The notes under the pieces: model-generated | What the model was told of the DNA's origin: nothing | Databases searched by the model: none | Seen by the model: only the letters and a program-made list of their open reading frames with translations | Translations under genes and position numbers: made by a program | From: Sinotaia quadrata | Taxonomy: Eukaryota; Mollusca; Gastropoda; Architaenioglossa; Viviparidae | NCBI GenBank assembly: GCA_028829895.1 | Contig: CM054181.1 | Span: forward strand, 64,781,259 to 64,845,258 | DNA: 64,000 nt | Direction: 5' to 3' | Part shown: one piece after another, positions 1 through 11,634 of the stretch | Position numbering within the stretch: the first letter of the stretch is position 1 | Layout: each line of letters starts with the position of its first letter

Positions 1-417
1 AGTGTACAATAAATTATACTTGTTGTAAATTTATAGACAAACAAATGAAACGAAAGGAATGGAAAAGCAAAACAAATAGTCAAATTAACAACAAAGAAAT
101 TCAATTAGTTTTAATATATGTGTCGTGGAGATGTTTATATTAATAAGAGGCGCTACTGCCATTATATTTCCGTTAGTTTTATTTTTAAACTGTTTTTTCT
201 TCAAGTAGTTATTGTGTTTGTAGAAAAACTGTCAAATGTGTCCTATGTTATCAGAGTCTGTCCTCTCTATGCCTCTATTTCTAGCGCCCTTAGGTCTTTA
301 GTAAAGTGTATAAATTGAGTTGTTATCAGGGTAGTTTGGTAGACATACCTTAGTTCTTTAAGTTTGTATCCTTGTCCTAGTCAAGTAAATCTTGTTCAGT
401 CCTATCTAGGTATGTCT
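1..417. other. AT-rich single-copy stretch, no gene seen
   Basis: Only short chance ORFs are present. A 66-codon frame at 118-318 has no recognisable domain. I see no RNA gene or transposon motif. Confidence 0.5.
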
Positions 418-542
418 CAGCCTGTCTTTCTCTCTGTTTGTCTGTCTGTCTATCTCTCTATTTATCTGTCTGTCTTTCCGTCCACCCATCTTTCCATCCA
501 TCCATCCATCTATCTATCTATCTATCTATCTGTCTGTCTCAT
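418..542. repeat. Compound tetranucleotide microsatellite (TCTG/TCTA/ATCC)
   Basis: Runs of TCTG, TCTA and CATC follow one another with interruptions. The serine/tyrosine/leucine-rich frames across it are translations of the microsatellite, not genes. Confidence 0.9.
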
Positions 543-1019
543 GTCATAGTCTCAGTAATGTATGCATTTTCAGTAATGTTTGCTTTAAATCTAATGAGCA
601 ATTCAGTTTTCCATTACAAAATTATCCTGGTGTTTCCCTTTAATAAAAATAACAAAAGACGATTTAATAGATAGCGTAACCTTGTTAAAACTCTCCGAGA
701 GCATTACAATTATTACACATCCATGGTCTTTATACACACTGGTCAACGCATGTGAAATCTTACAATCCAAGTGAATCCACCTGCAAGACGATACTGTGTG
801 CCAAGTAGCTGCAGGTACAAAAGAGTAAACATACGCAAACAAATGGACAAATGTCCAGTTTGAAAAAAAACAACGGCACAGAAGATACAGTGTTATTCCT
901 GCTGATCACAGCCCTCTTGAAAGCGATCATTGTCTCGTCAAAGCTCGGCATAGAAACCAAACCATTCCGGTAGATGGATATTGACAAGTCATTGAAAATC
1001 CCAAGATCGTCATCTTCAG
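543..1019. other. Unique sequence, nothing recognised
   Basis: Two overlapping minus-strand frames of 75-79 codons (603-842 and 760-987) show no domain and no splice-framed coding signal. I read them as chance frames. Confidence 0.4.
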
Positions 1020-1357
1020 AGATAAAAGGGAGTTAGCGAGCGGAGAGAAGACGAAGAAGAGAGAAAGCAGAGGAGGAGGGAGAAGCAAAAATTAGGACAG
1101 AAAGAAGAGAAAACAGGAAGAGAAAGACAGAATACCAACAAAAAGCTATAGTAAGAAAGGCATGATGACAAGGAGAAAATTAGAGAGAGAGAGAGAAAAT
1201 AAGGAAGAAAAAGAAGGAGAGAGAGAGAATAAGGAAGAAAAAGGAGAGAGAGCGTGAAACAGAAAGAAGATTAGTTTAGAGAAAGTAAGAGAATGGAAGA
1301 AAGAACCGAAAAGGAGAAGAAAGAGAGAAAAGGAAGAGAGAAGAAGATTATAGACAA

Positions 1358-1390
<33 letters not shown>

Positions 1391-1400
1391 GAGAGAGAAG
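1020..1400. repeat. Polypurine (GA/GAA-rich) tract about 380 bp long
   Basis: The plus strand is almost all A and G, with GAGA, GAAGA and AGGAG blocks ending in a (GA)n run at about 1359-1398. It is low complexity. Such mirror-symmetric polypurine DNA can in principle form triplex (H-) DNA. Confidence 0.85.
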
Positions 1401-2272
1401 AAAGAGAGGGCTAACAGTTTTTGTAGCTATTATCGGTTTGACGACATATTGACAAGGATCTAATTTTGCTAAATTTATGACTAAACATTTTGTTCCCTCG
1501 GTATATACTCTCCTGAGAAATGAGCGTATTGACTGTCACTTAATGTAATGTCTCAGTGTGTTCGATTGTGTATTTCTGTGTAAGACCTGCCTTATAATCT
1601 GTTCGTCCTTGTACATCTGAATAAGTATATCTCAGGGTGCCTTGGTGTTTGTAAGCTTGATATTATGTCTTCGGACATTTGGGTCTTTGTCCGTCTGCAC
1701 AAGGTATGTCAAGTACATAGAGAACCATCGTCTTAAATATTGCAGATTACTTTGATGTTGACAAATATTGATACTTTCTTTCATTACGATCAAAGTTGAT
1801 TTTCGTTCTGTTGACAGAAAGATCAATAAATGCTCAGTTTGCAAACTATGAGATCAATGTTTAATATGCCTCCTCCAACTTTCTCCTCCTCCCACCCGTG
1901 GCAACTCAACTCATACCACTTTATTTGGACACCATAGAATTAAAATTAAAGTGCAAATGAATTAAACAATTTTTCTTGTAATCCTTTTAATCTTTTTTTA
2001 AAGACATTTCTCACATTACATGCTGCAGAGGTGGTTTTCTTTAGATAAGAGAAGCCGGCAGTGTAAAAAAAAATACCTCTCAAATCAACCACAAGGAATT
2101 TCAATTGATTCTGTCGTAGAATACTGTTTCTGTTGCTATTAAATCTGTCTTTGCCACATTGGCTTTGATCACGTCCAAATTTAAAAATGTCGGACACTTT
2201 AGGAACATTTATGATATATGACAAGAATATGCTTGTTCTCAAAGAAAGAGCATCATCATAAATAATAATCTA
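1401..2272. other. AT-rich unique sequence, no gene seen
   Basis: Only chance frames of fewer than 100 codons are present (for example minus 1632-1844 and 1946-2242). No family is recognisable. Confidence 0.4.
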
Positions 2273-2595
2273 ATCTCAAGAAACGACAACCGTAGCTGAT
2301 TTCTAGAATTAAAGAATACACTGGATGTTCTGTTCTTGAAGATAAGAGTCTGCAAGATATTGCAGATCTCAGGAAAAGATTACTCTGGAGGAATTCTAGT
2401 TTTCAAGAAAAAACAACCCTGACTGAATTTATAATTCTCAAGGAAAAAAACAACAATATGCAAAATATTATGGTTCCTCACGAAAAGACTATCTAGAGGA
2501 TAATGCAGTTCGCAAGAAAAAATAATCCTGGAAAATATTTTATTTTTCAAGAAAAGACAATCTAGGAGAATATTATACATCTCTAAAAAGACAAA
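2273..2595. repeat. Decayed minisatellite, unit about 34-36 bp
   Basis: About nine diverged copies begin with variants of TCTCAAGAAAAGACAA followed by variants of TAGAGGATATTATAG. Examples start near 2273, 2367, 2401, 2436, 2475, 2509 and 2544. Copy divergence is high, so the array is old. Confidence 0.65.
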
Positions 2596-2608
2596 CCAGT
2601 TGATTGGT

Positions 2609-2633
2609 GTATGTGTGTGTGTGTGTGTGTGTG
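2609..2633. repeat. Short (GT)n microsatellite
   Basis: About 12 GT dinucleotides after GTATGT. Confidence 0.9.
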
Positions 2634-3175
2634 TTCTTGTTTCTGTATTTTAAATAAAGATTTCACCCCGAACTGTGCCGCATTCACCATTTCACTAGCT
2701 GTATGTGTGTTAGCGATATATATTACTTTGTTAGTGCTTTCTGTATTCAATTTTATTACCTTCATTTCTTTTCTTACAGTTCTTGTTAATGTTGTTGTTG
2801 TTGTATTTTTCTTAAAACATTCCAGCTACTTTAGACCCATCCGAATGAAATGAATTGCTTCCGGACTCTAGAAATTTAGATGGCGTACTTAAGATCTGAT
2901 GTTCAAACTATTGAAAGAAATTCTACTGTATAAACAAAATTTGCCATGGCAAAACAATACATCTCATTTAGAAACAGGAAGACATCAGCCTACCTCTGTT
3001 GGAATACGGATCGATCTGTAAGCGTTATTGTTCTTACTTCCGGAATCAAACGAATCAAACACGTAGCGGGCGACGTCATAAGCAGGGGAAGAGAATTTAC
3101 TGGCGACTTTCAGACTGTTGACGAAGTTGATGGGAGGTGGTGGGGGGGGGAGGTGGACTGGTTGCAAGTCCCTTA
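2634..3175. other. Unique sequence, nothing recognised
   Basis: The chance frame at 2946-3221 (91 codons) runs into the GGAT repeat and has no family resemblance. Confidence 0.4.
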
Positions 3176-3300
3176 TAGCAATACAAGAATAGATGGATGG
3201 ATGGGCGGTTGGATTTCATGATCGATGTGTCGAGAGAAAATGGATGGATGGATGGATGGATAGATATTTGGGTGAGAAAATGTATGGACATATAGACGGA
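3176..3300. repeat. Imperfect (GGAT)n microsatellite
   Basis: Two GGAT-rich clusters, 3191-3215 and 3239-3268, are separated by a short spacer. Confidence 0.8.
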
Positions 3301-3336
3301 TGTATAAAATACGGGTGAATGCATATATAATGAGCA

Positions 3337-3465
3337 GATAAATTGGTGGTTAAGATGACAGATAAGCGGGTGGTTAAGATGGCAGATAAACGGGTGGTTA
3401 AGGTGACAGAAAAACGGGTGGTTAAGATGACAGATAAACGGGTGGTTAAGGTGACAGAAAAAGGG
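3337..3465. repeat. 24-bp minisatellite, 5 copies
   Basis: Copies start at 3337, 3361, 3385, 3409 and 3433, with a partial copy at 3457. The unit reads GATAAACGGGTGGTTAAG plus ATGACA. The unit is a multiple of 3, which explains the repetitive minus-strand frames (CHLNHPF-like). Confidence 0.92.
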
Positions 3466-3539
3466 AGACGCACGAGTAGCTGTCTTAAGGATAAATGAAT
3501 GGATGAATGGATGGATGAAGGAGTAGATGAAGGAATAGT

Positions 3540-3673
3540 TATATAGGAACGTGGAAAGATACTCATATTGATAGAAGATACTAAATATATAGGAACGTGG
3601 GTATATACTCATATTGATAGAGAGATACTAAATATATAGGAACGTGGGTATGTACTCATATTGATAGAGAGAT
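3540..3673. repeat. 47-48 bp tandem repeat, about 3 copies
   Basis: Three successive copies begin with ATATAGGAACGTGG and contain ACTCATATTGATAGA. Confidence 0.9.
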
Positions 3674-4075
3674 AAATAGAGGCAGAAAATGCATTTCTAA
3701 TCGGGGTGAAACTTGGGTGCATGGGTAAATTGGTATCATATAGGAAAACGAGTAACCGCGTGGGTGGGTAAATAGATGAGTAATGAATGAATGAGTAAAC
3801 TGGTGTGTGCATAAATGGACGAATAAATGGTTGTTGTTTACATGACTGGATAAGTAAGTGCCTAATTAGATTAGTTAATTATGATGTCTAGGTTTATGGT
3901 TGGTTAGGTTTATGTTTGAGTAGATAGATGGAAGAATCGATAGATGGTTCTTAGGATAGCTCTATGAAGAAGTCTTAGGATAGCTCTATGAAGAAAGCGC
4001 ATAAGGGAAAATGGATGGAGATGTAGCTGTGTATATGAGTAAAGAGAAAAGTGAATTAGAGAATTCCTAAATGTT
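3674..4075. other. G/T-A-rich low-complexity sequence with a small duplication
   Basis: Degenerate GGGTAAAT/GGATGAGT-type motifs occur, and a 25-bp unit (TTCTTAGGATAGCTCTATGA core) is present twice at 3949-3998. No gene is seen. Confidence 0.5.
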
Positions 4076-4408
4076 AGGGGGGGGGGGAGAATTATAATAT
4101 ACGGTTAACTTATAAATGATTACCATTTGTATTAATTTATTTGTATTATTATTTTTTAAATAAAACTTTACCAGGAACATACTTTAAGAAACGAATGTTA
4201 GAAACAAAAACAACTTTCTTCTCTGTTTTGAATATAAATATGTCACAAAAGACCTCGTTGTAGTTTATATTTTCTCTACGAATTGGCAATAGCGCACCCA
4301 TTTAGGCATTGTCTTCTTCCCCTATCACATCAGCAGCACTACGAACACACAGCACGCCACCTCTGTCTCCTTAAGTTTTCATTAAGACTAAGGTTTATGA
4401 TGCGCTTT

Positions 4409-4720
4409 TTTTTTTTCTTCTGATTTTTTTTTTTTTTTGCGAGGACGGCCTAAGCGCTACATGCCCTCGACCCCACACCGGTCCAGGCTGCAAAGCCCAA
4501 TTTTTCAATCCTGCTGCCAAATAGGATTTTGTTCTGCGTTTGGCTGGCACGAAAATGGAACGATTTTCGGAGATAGGAATGGTGGGTGGGTGTCCAAAGA
4601 AGCCTTCTCAGGGAAACATTGCCACAGTATCAGTGTCTTAGATCTAACCTGCAGTATCGCGGTCTTAATGGAGACGAGCGATGTGCATAGGGAAGGCCAC
4701 CGTAGTTTTCTTTAATTTCT
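4409..4720 (-). mobile_element. Candidate retroposed sequence with oligo(A) tail
   Basis: On the minus strand, a 270-bp block of higher GC than its surroundings ends near 4439 at GGCCGTCCTCGC. It runs straight into a two-part A-rich tail (T runs at 4409-4438 on the plus strand). This layout is typical of a SINE or another LINE-mobilised copy. I cannot identify pol III A/B boxes or a parent gene. A 92-codon plus-strand frame over it has no known domain. Confidence 0.35.
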
Positions 4721-5395
4721 CTCGTTAAGTTAGTTCTTCGGATTTTAATTAAGACGGAGGTCGATTTACTTTAAATGTGTTTTTTTTTTCATGAAAGTGT
4801 TGAGTTCGTATTGACGTTTTTATAGTCAGAGGGGACGGAGAAGCTGAATCAGTAGGTGTGTGTAATGGACGTGAAAACGTATTTAATGTGATGCCAGTTT
4901 ATTATGTTGCTGCTGTTACTACTACTACTTCTAGATTACCATTACTACAAGTAAATTTAATTACGATGTAAAATTTAAAACGATCTAAGCAGTTGACAGT
5001 TATTACATTTGAAATACGCAAAATCTTCACACAAACTACTTTAACACAGAAGAAAGCCAAAGATAATATAGCAAGTCATTTAAATTTATTGCAATAACTT
5101 AAATATTTAATGAACAACTCTATTGACAAAATACAAATATAAGTCAATTAAATTCAATATTTAATGAACAACTATATGGCACAAAAGACATACATAGGTC
5201 AGATTAATTTACAAACGTACATTTTTAACAAAGTAAACAGTTCAACAGAGTCTGTGCTGTTCTTGCTTAAAATAGATACGTGTTGAAATACTGTTTGAAA
5301 ATCTTTTGGTCTCTTCGTGTCTCAGCCCCAGAGGAAGAGGCTTCCACATTAACTGACTTTGATAAACAAAGATGTTTAGACAGTTTGACATATTA
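4721..5395. other. AT-rich sequence with a short duplication
   Basis: A segment beginning TATTTAATGAACAACT is present twice, near 5104 and 5158, about 54 bp apart. No gene is seen. Confidence 0.5.
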
Positions 5396-5421
5396 TGCGC
5401 CGAATGTTGAAGATGTGTGTC

Positions 5422-5585
5422 TGATGATAGGAGCAATCTCCTAGCAGGAGAGTCACGTTTCTGATGATGAGAGCAATCTCCTAGCAGGAGAGTCACGTGT
5501 CTCGTGATGAGAGCAATCTCCTAGCAGGAGAGTCACGTGTCTCGTGATGAGAACAATCTCCTAGCAGGAGAGTCACGTGTCTGAT
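5422..5585. repeat. 40-bp minisatellite with an internal hairpin, 4 copies
   Basis: GAGCAATCTC (or GAACAATCTC) recurs at 5431, 5471, 5511 and 5551, an exact 40-bp period. Each unit holds TCTCCT-AGC-AGGAGA, a perfect 6-bp-arm hairpin. Confidence 0.93.
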
Positions 5586-5659
5586 GTGAGATCTAACTGG
5601 TAGATAGGTTTGGAACCAGACAGTCCAGCGAAACAAAAAGAAGAGATCTTGTATCGTGT

Positions 5660-6215
5660 TCTGCTGTGAACAGGTAGTATCAGGGAAGACTGAGAACAGA
5701 TAGCCAGGAAAAATTGTGAACACATAGCCAGTGAAGATTGTTAACATATAGCTAGTGAAAACTGTGAACATGTAGCCACTGAAGACTGTGAACAGGTAGC
5801 CATGAAGACTGAACATGTAACCAGTGAAGGTTATGAACAGGTGGTAGTGAAGACTGTGAACAAGTAGCCAATAAAGACTGTGAACAAGAAGCCAATGAAG
5901 ACTGTGAACAGGTAGTGATAAAGGGCGTGAAGAGACAGCCATGAAGACTATAAACAGGTAGTGATAAAGAGCGTGAAGAGACAACCATGAAGACTGTGAA
6001 CAGGTAGTGATAAAGAGCGTGAAGAGACAGCCATGAAGACTGTGAACAGGTAGTGATAAAGAGCGTGAAGAGACAGCCATGACGACTGTGAACAGGTAGT
6101 GATAAAGAGCGTGAAGAGACAGCCATGAAGACTGTGAACAGGTAGTGATAAAGAGCGTGAAGAGACAACCATGAAGACTGTGAACAGGTAGTCAGTGAAG
6201 ACTGTGGAGAAGTTG
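5660..6215. repeat. Minisatellite growing from about 24-bp to 46-bp units
   Basis: The left part (about 5680-5896) has diverged units of about 24 bp of the form GAAGACTGTGAACAGGTAGC. The right part has exact 46-bp periodicity, with copies starting at 5897, 5943, 5989, 6035, 6081 and 6127 and a partial at 6173. The 46-bp unit adds GTGATAAAGAGCGTGAAG and a few bases. The minus-strand frames of up to 195 codons here are translations of the array. Confidence 0.9.
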
Positions 6216-6419
6216 CTTTGTTCTTGGATATCTGAGAAGAATCCCAACTGCAATATTTTGAACCTTTCGATTTTTTTTCAGATGATCACTTAGAAGATCG
6301 GAGAAAAAAGATTGACGACAATCAAGAAAACACCAAGGAGCGCAAGAACCATTTGCAGCTTCAACTGAGATGATTTGAAAATTGCGCTGATTTATTTATT
6401 TATTTATTGGTGAGGGAGA

Positions 6420-7530
6420 CTCAAAATTACAAACATATTTCTAAGGGCCTGACTAAATGTGACTGTCCCAGAGGTAAAAATTTAGAAACCCAGAGGCAGA
6501 GATCTGACATCCTAGAGGTATGGATTTAGAATCCCTTTAAGGAACAACACACTGGATGTTACTGTTGTCATTCATTCAACTTGTTACACATCATCCAAGA
6601 CAGCATTAGAAACATTTTTTTATACTTTATATAGTGAACAAAATTTCATTTGGGCAGCTTCATTTGCACACTTGTGACACAGGGTGGCGATTTGTGACAC
6701 AGACTAAGGGCAGTGAATACAGAATATAAAGAATCGGTACGATATCAGAGCCCTGTGGGACGCCATAACAAAGATTTCTGGGCTGGAATGTTTACCATTT
6801 ACTGCCACAATTTGTTTCCTTGCAGACTTAAAAGATTTTGAACCGAATTCGAAGCTGTAGCTGGGATGCCTAATAAATGTCGGAAATGATGGAACAATAT
6901 TTATCATGATCAGTAGTGTCAAAGCTGCAGATAAATCAAGAAGTGTAAGAATCGAAATCTTTCCATCATCCACAATAGATAGAATGTTGTTTTAAAAAAA
7001 TATTTCAGAGCTATGTTAAGAGTAAAACGCTGACTTACAGCACTGAGAGGATTTCCTTGATTTAAGTGCTGAGACAATACAGCTTTTGCCAGGATCTTTG
7101 ACATAAGTGATAGATTGTAGCATGGGCGATAGTGTTTCAAGTCCTTCTCATCAAAGATTGTATTTTTCTAAACAGGCCTTACAATGGCCATTTTAAAAAG
7201 GGTTTGGAAAAATTTCAGTAAAAGGAGAAGTATTTATGATGCCTGTCAGAGCAGGTCTAACGTCTGAATATTAAAATGGTAGTGGCTTTGGAATTGGGTC
7301 AAAGTTCACATGCCTGTATAACAGGTTTCGTCCAAACCGTTCAATGAAAATCGGTAGATACTGGCTGAAACGCTGTGAAAAGTAGTGCTGTAAACTTAGT
7401 ATCATGGCTGTTAAGGCGAGGGCAGGGCAGGGAGCAGGATGCTGTCAGGTTAATCTCTAATACTTTTCACTCGTCAGAGAAAAAAATCGTAATTGATCTG
7501 CTAGAATGTCTGCGGACACTTTGTGGAAGG
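6420..7530 (-). mobile_element. CR1/jockey-like non-LTR retrotransposon relic (reverse transcriptase domain)
   Basis: Reading the minus strand from about 7530 down, the usual order of LINE RT blocks appears with several frameshifts and stops. These are an N-terminal linker (TASCSLPCPR), DPIPKPL (about 7300), and PALTGIINTSPF followed by FPNPFKMAIVRPV (about 7180-7260). Next come KHYRPCYNLSLMSKILAKAV (about 7080-7140), DDGKISILTLLDLSAA (about 6920-6970), VPQGSDIVPILYILYSLPL (6700-6765), CPNEILFTI (about 6640), and CNKL/LKGF blocks near 6510-6590. The DLSAAF.T.DH catalytic block is broken after DLSAA and no intact YADD box is readable. The element is 5'- and 3'-truncated and dead. Clade placement is from remembered family architecture. 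Confidence 0.85.
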
Positions 7531-8185
7531 AAGAAGTGAAGCTTTATTTCTTGCCATTAATTTATCTGTGTCGAAGAAGCACTGTTTACAGATGGTGCAC
7601 TCACTGACTGATGCTTTTTACAGTGTTTCCACAAAGAACAACATTTGAAATGGTTTTATTTTAGCAACATAATAATTTTGCATAAGGACTAAATTGATGA
7701 TATTGACATTAAAAAAAAATAACACAACTTACGAGAAACAGACTCTGTAGGATAGCAACAAACTATAGGGGTGGGGGGTGGGAGACATAAGAGCAGCAGA
7801 ATAAAAATAAATCACCATCCAGCTACACTATTATTTATTTATTTTATTGTTTTCTACCCCATGAAACATGAACTTTTTAATATTCAAATCTGTTCCAACT
7901 CCCACACCATAAATATCCCTTCTACTTTTCTTTGTGAGGCCGACGTAAACTTAAAAAGGAAATAATCAGTCCTGATCAATGTACATTGTCCCAAGCACCA
8001 GAATCATTGACATCTCAGTACCGTACAACATCACACTAACACGTACACAAGTTTCATCCGACCCTCGCCCCGACAAGAGCCCGGCATGACATAAACAGTA
8101 CAACAAGCAAAATGTTCACCTTGACTAATAATGTAAATTCAAACCAGTCAACAGATAACTCATTATACAAGTGGAAATCGTCAGC
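7531..8185. other. Unique sequence, nothing recognised
   Basis: AT-rich, with one 64-codon chance frame at 7771-7965. Confidence 0.4.
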
Positions 8186-8189
8186 AGCG

Positions 8190-8302
8190 TTAGTGTGGAG
8201 TTCAGAGGATTTTGTGGTGCGAGGTACATCTCACGCTGTTTGTTGTGTGGAGTTCAGAGGAATTTGTGGTGCGAGGTACATCTTACGCTGTTTGTTGTGC
8301 AT
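8190..8302. repeat. 52-bp direct duplication (2 copies)
   Basis: Two nearly identical copies start TGGAGTTCAGAGGA (about 8199 and 8250) and end GCTGTTTGTTGTG. They differ at a few sites. Confidence 0.9.
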
Positions 8303-8509
8303 TCATCAACTTCAGTATTTCATTTATCTCTCACTCGTTCGCAACCAACAACAATCCAGACTGTCGGCTTCATTAGGTTTCTCCCAAATTTTCAGACAAC
8401 CAGCTTGCCAGGTCCGCATGAGTTTAGTCTTCATCCCTACACTCACTCATGCGAATCGCTCAACTAATATAGTCCGTTTTACCTAAACGTCTTTTGCTTC
8501 CATGGTGAT

Positions 8510-8715
8510 TTCTCCAGTCTCCTGTTCTCTTACTTTATATATCAGTTTCTGATAAAGTTTCTTCTTCGTTCATTCAGATTACTATACATCAGAATTGTTC
8601 GAGGGAAGGAAAAAATTAACTCCCCCTCACTTTATCTATCCGATTTCTGATAAAGTTTTTCTTCATTCAGATTACTATATATCGAAATCGTTTAATGAGA
8701 ACAAAATGAACCCTC
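8510..8715. repeat. Diverged direct duplication of about 110 bp
   Basis: The run TTTCTGATAAAGTTT, CATTCAGATTACTATA and a following degenerate portion occurs twice, near 8545 and 8644. Confidence 0.65.
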
Positions 8716-9150
8716 CTTACTTCATTAATATAACTGAATAGCGTTTTAAGCAAACCACATCTGATAAGAGAGGGACGCAGTCCGTAAAGAGATAAACTTT
8801 ATTATCGACGGTTTTCCTCGAAGTTACACGAAAAGGGAAGTAACCATATGAAACTAGGTCGACCTGGTGACCTCATGGAAGCAATATCGACCAGCCCTTG
8901 GTCTTGAGACATAATTCATCAATATTCAATCAAATTCAACGTTCAGTATAGCGTACGTTTTCACGTTCGCATGCCTTTCTCTTTCTCGCACATCCGTATG
9001 GACATGAGTTTTCTCCCCTGCTTTTGCAAATTGTTTGTGCTACGATTTCTGATCGACCAACGATGCACTAGAATGAACTTCTAAGAAATTAAAAGCAAGT
9101 TTTCGACAAAAGGTACTTGTTAAAATCACTGATAAAGGCAAGTATATAAA
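8716..9150. other. Unique sequence, nothing recognised
   Basis: No gene, RNA or transposon motif seen. Confidence 0.4.
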
Positions 9151-9152
9151 CA

Positions 9153-9280
<128 letters not shown>

Positions 9281-9830
9281 TGTTTAGATAGATAGACAGA
9301 CAGACAGATATATATAGAGAGAGAGGGGTATACATAGATAATATAAGAATTAACAGCTTTTATTCCCATACTCTTATAAATACATTCTTTATTGAAATAC
9401 TGCAGATAGGAATCAGAAGCACATGACGTTGCTATAGAAATGGACGTGAGTTTCTGTAATCGAAGTTGCTTCCATTGTATTGTGCTTGTATTTGCGTTCT
9501 TCCTCGAGGTAATGTTAAACTCACGTGAGAGCGAGTGAAAATAGTGTTTCAAAGTCCAGAACATTTCCATGGTGACTTAACGTGCCAAACGTTCCAGGAA
9601 CGAAACGTGAGAGTAAGCATTTGGCGTCACTGAGAATGACATTGTAAAAGTGTAACTATTAATGGGAAGTGATAAGTAATGTGAAACCTGTGATATGTAT
9701 GCCCAGGATATTGATATTCAGCAACCTATAGTGTGAAATATGTGATACATAATATCACATCTATTGATGTTTAGTTAAATGTAACGACACTTCTTCGGCA
9801 TAATGATATAGCTATTGATGTTAGGTCAAA
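9281..9830. other. Unique sequence, nothing recognised
   Basis: Begins with short TAGA/GACA simple repeats (9285-9325), then unremarkable sequence. Confidence 0.4.
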
Positions 9831-10400
9831 TGCAATTCCGTAACTATTGAATAAAATGATATATAATGCCACATATATTTATATAAAGTGTTGTATCTAG
9901 TGAAGTTACGTGATTTGTAATGACAACTTTATAATATATAATGCCACAACTACTGATGATAAGTGATATGTAATGACACACAACTCTTGCTGTTACGTGA
10001 TATGTAATGACACAAATCTTGATGTTACGTGATATGTAATGACACAACTCTTGATGTTACGTGATATGACACACTTCTTGATACTATATGATATATAGTG
10101 ACACAACTCTTGATGTAACATGATATGTAATGACACAACTCTTGATGTAATGTGATATGCAATGACTCAGCTCTTTATGTTACATTATGTTATAGTGACA
10201 CAATTGGTATTACGTACTATGCAAAGACAAAAATATTAATGTTACGTTATATATAATAATAAAACAGCTATTGCTCTTAATGTAGTAATACATTTATCTA
10301 CGTTAAGTTACATGTAGTGACACGATTATTGATGTTAAGTTTTATACTAACACAACTATTGATAAGTGATATGTAATGACAACTCCGTGATGTATACTGA
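9831..10400. repeat. Decayed minisatellite, unit about 31-36 bp
   Basis: Repeated diverged blocks of GATATGTAATGACACAACT and TTGATGTTACGT occur from about 9905 to 10390. They are best preserved at 9985-10150. Copy lengths vary and no frame is conserved. Confidence 0.75.
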
Positions 10401-10428
10401 GGTTGCATGATACGTAACGTAGCGAAAA

Positions 10429-10668
10429 TTTATGTTAGATGTATAATGCCAAGTCTTTTGAAGTCAGTTTTGTTAATAAAATAGTATTTATGTTTGATGT
10501 GTAATGCCAAGTCTTTTGAAGTCAGTTTTGTTAATAAAATAGTATTTATGTTTGATGTGTAATGCCTAGTCTTTTAAAATCATTTTTGTTAATAAAATAA
10601 TAGTTATGTTAGATGTGTAATGACAAGACTTCTGAAGTCAGTTTTGTTAATAAAATAGTATTTATGTG
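10429..10668. repeat. 58-bp minisatellite, 4 copies
   Basis: The unit TTTATGTTTGATGTGTAATG continues with CCAAGTCTTTTGAAGTCAG and TTTTGTTAATAAAATAGTA. Copies start at 10429, 10487, 10545 and 10603. Confidence 0.93.
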
Positions 10669-10911
10669 CAGTTATATAAAATGATATAGCACTTAATCTT
10701 ATCTAATACATAATAATAACTGATACACTTATTAAGGTACTGTATACTGATACAATGATGAAGGATGAATTCATCTGTAATGCCATTGTAATTAATGTCG
10801 AGTACGTAAGTGAGCATTTATTAATGCTATATCACGACTCACATTCATGTTGAAGCGTTTCATTGTGAGCGTTTTTCGTGACACATAATGACACAAGTAA
10901 CCTTCGCTCCA
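10669..10911. other. AT-rich sequence between arrays
   Basis: Nothing recognised. Confidence 0.4.
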
Positions 10912-11105
10912 GTGCGTTGTGTGAAACGGGCACTAAGAGTTATTACTGTACATATAGAGAAGTGCGTGTGTGAAACGGGCACTAAGAGTTATTACTGTAC
11001 ATATAGAGAAGTGTGTTGTGTGAAACGGGCACTAAGAGTTATTACTGTACATATAGAGAAGTGTGTTGTGTGAAACGGGCACTAAGAGTTATTATCGTGC
11101 ATAAA
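10912..11105. repeat. 48-50 bp minisatellite, 4 copies
   Basis: The unit contains GTGTGAAACGGGCACTAAG, GTTATTACTGTACATATAG and AGAAGTG. The last copy is the most diverged. Confidence 0.93.
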
Positions 11106-11162
11106 GAGCATTGTGACTGCTGATCACGTCATCGATAACGACAACATTATTTATCCTCAACG

Positions 11163-11383
11163 GTATTGACTTAGGAGTTTTCAGAAATACAGTGCTACAG
11201 CTATTCACTACACATGATAATGGGACGCCACGCTGTATTGACTTAAGAGTTCACAAAAATACAGTGCTACAGCTATTCACTACACATGATAATGGGACGC
11301 CACGCTGTATTGACTTAAGAGTTCACAGAAATACAGTGCTACAGCTATTCACTACACATGATAATGGGACGCCACGCTGTATT
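11163..11383. repeat. 72-bp minisatellite, 3 copies
   Basis: The unit runs GTATTGACTTAAGAGTTCAC, AGAAATACAGTGCTACAGC, TATTCACTACACATGATAAT, GGGACGCCACGCT. It is a multiple of 3, so a 90-codon frame at 11192-11464 is an array artefact. Confidence 0.93.
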
Positions 11384-11634
11384 GCAAATACTAATATTAA
11401 CCTCCATGTTAAGTCAGAAAATATTACAACAAAATGGAATGACGCAATTAATCAGCGTCACTAAGACGGTTATTGTAAGAAGACTACCTAATACTTTTAA
11501 TTAAGGATACTATCGTTTGCTAAATCATGTTTATGCAAACATTTAAGAAAATGCATATATATTACGTGATATTTAAATAAATAATTGTCGTTCTTCAGGA
11601 AGTGTGCTTCTGAAGCAAACATTTTTTCAGCTTT
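11384..11634. other. AT-rich unique sequence
   Basis: Nothing recognised. Confidence 0.4.

Noticed and set aside
3880..3920. GGTTAGGTTTATGGTTGG as telomere-like repeat
   Set aside because: Not a TTAGGG array. It is only a loose G/T-rich motif.
5493..6168. Minus-strand frames of 138-195 codons rich in FTVFMAVSSR and SLPVHS
   Set aside because: The 46-bp period rotates the frame, so three shadows of one array appear. No gene.
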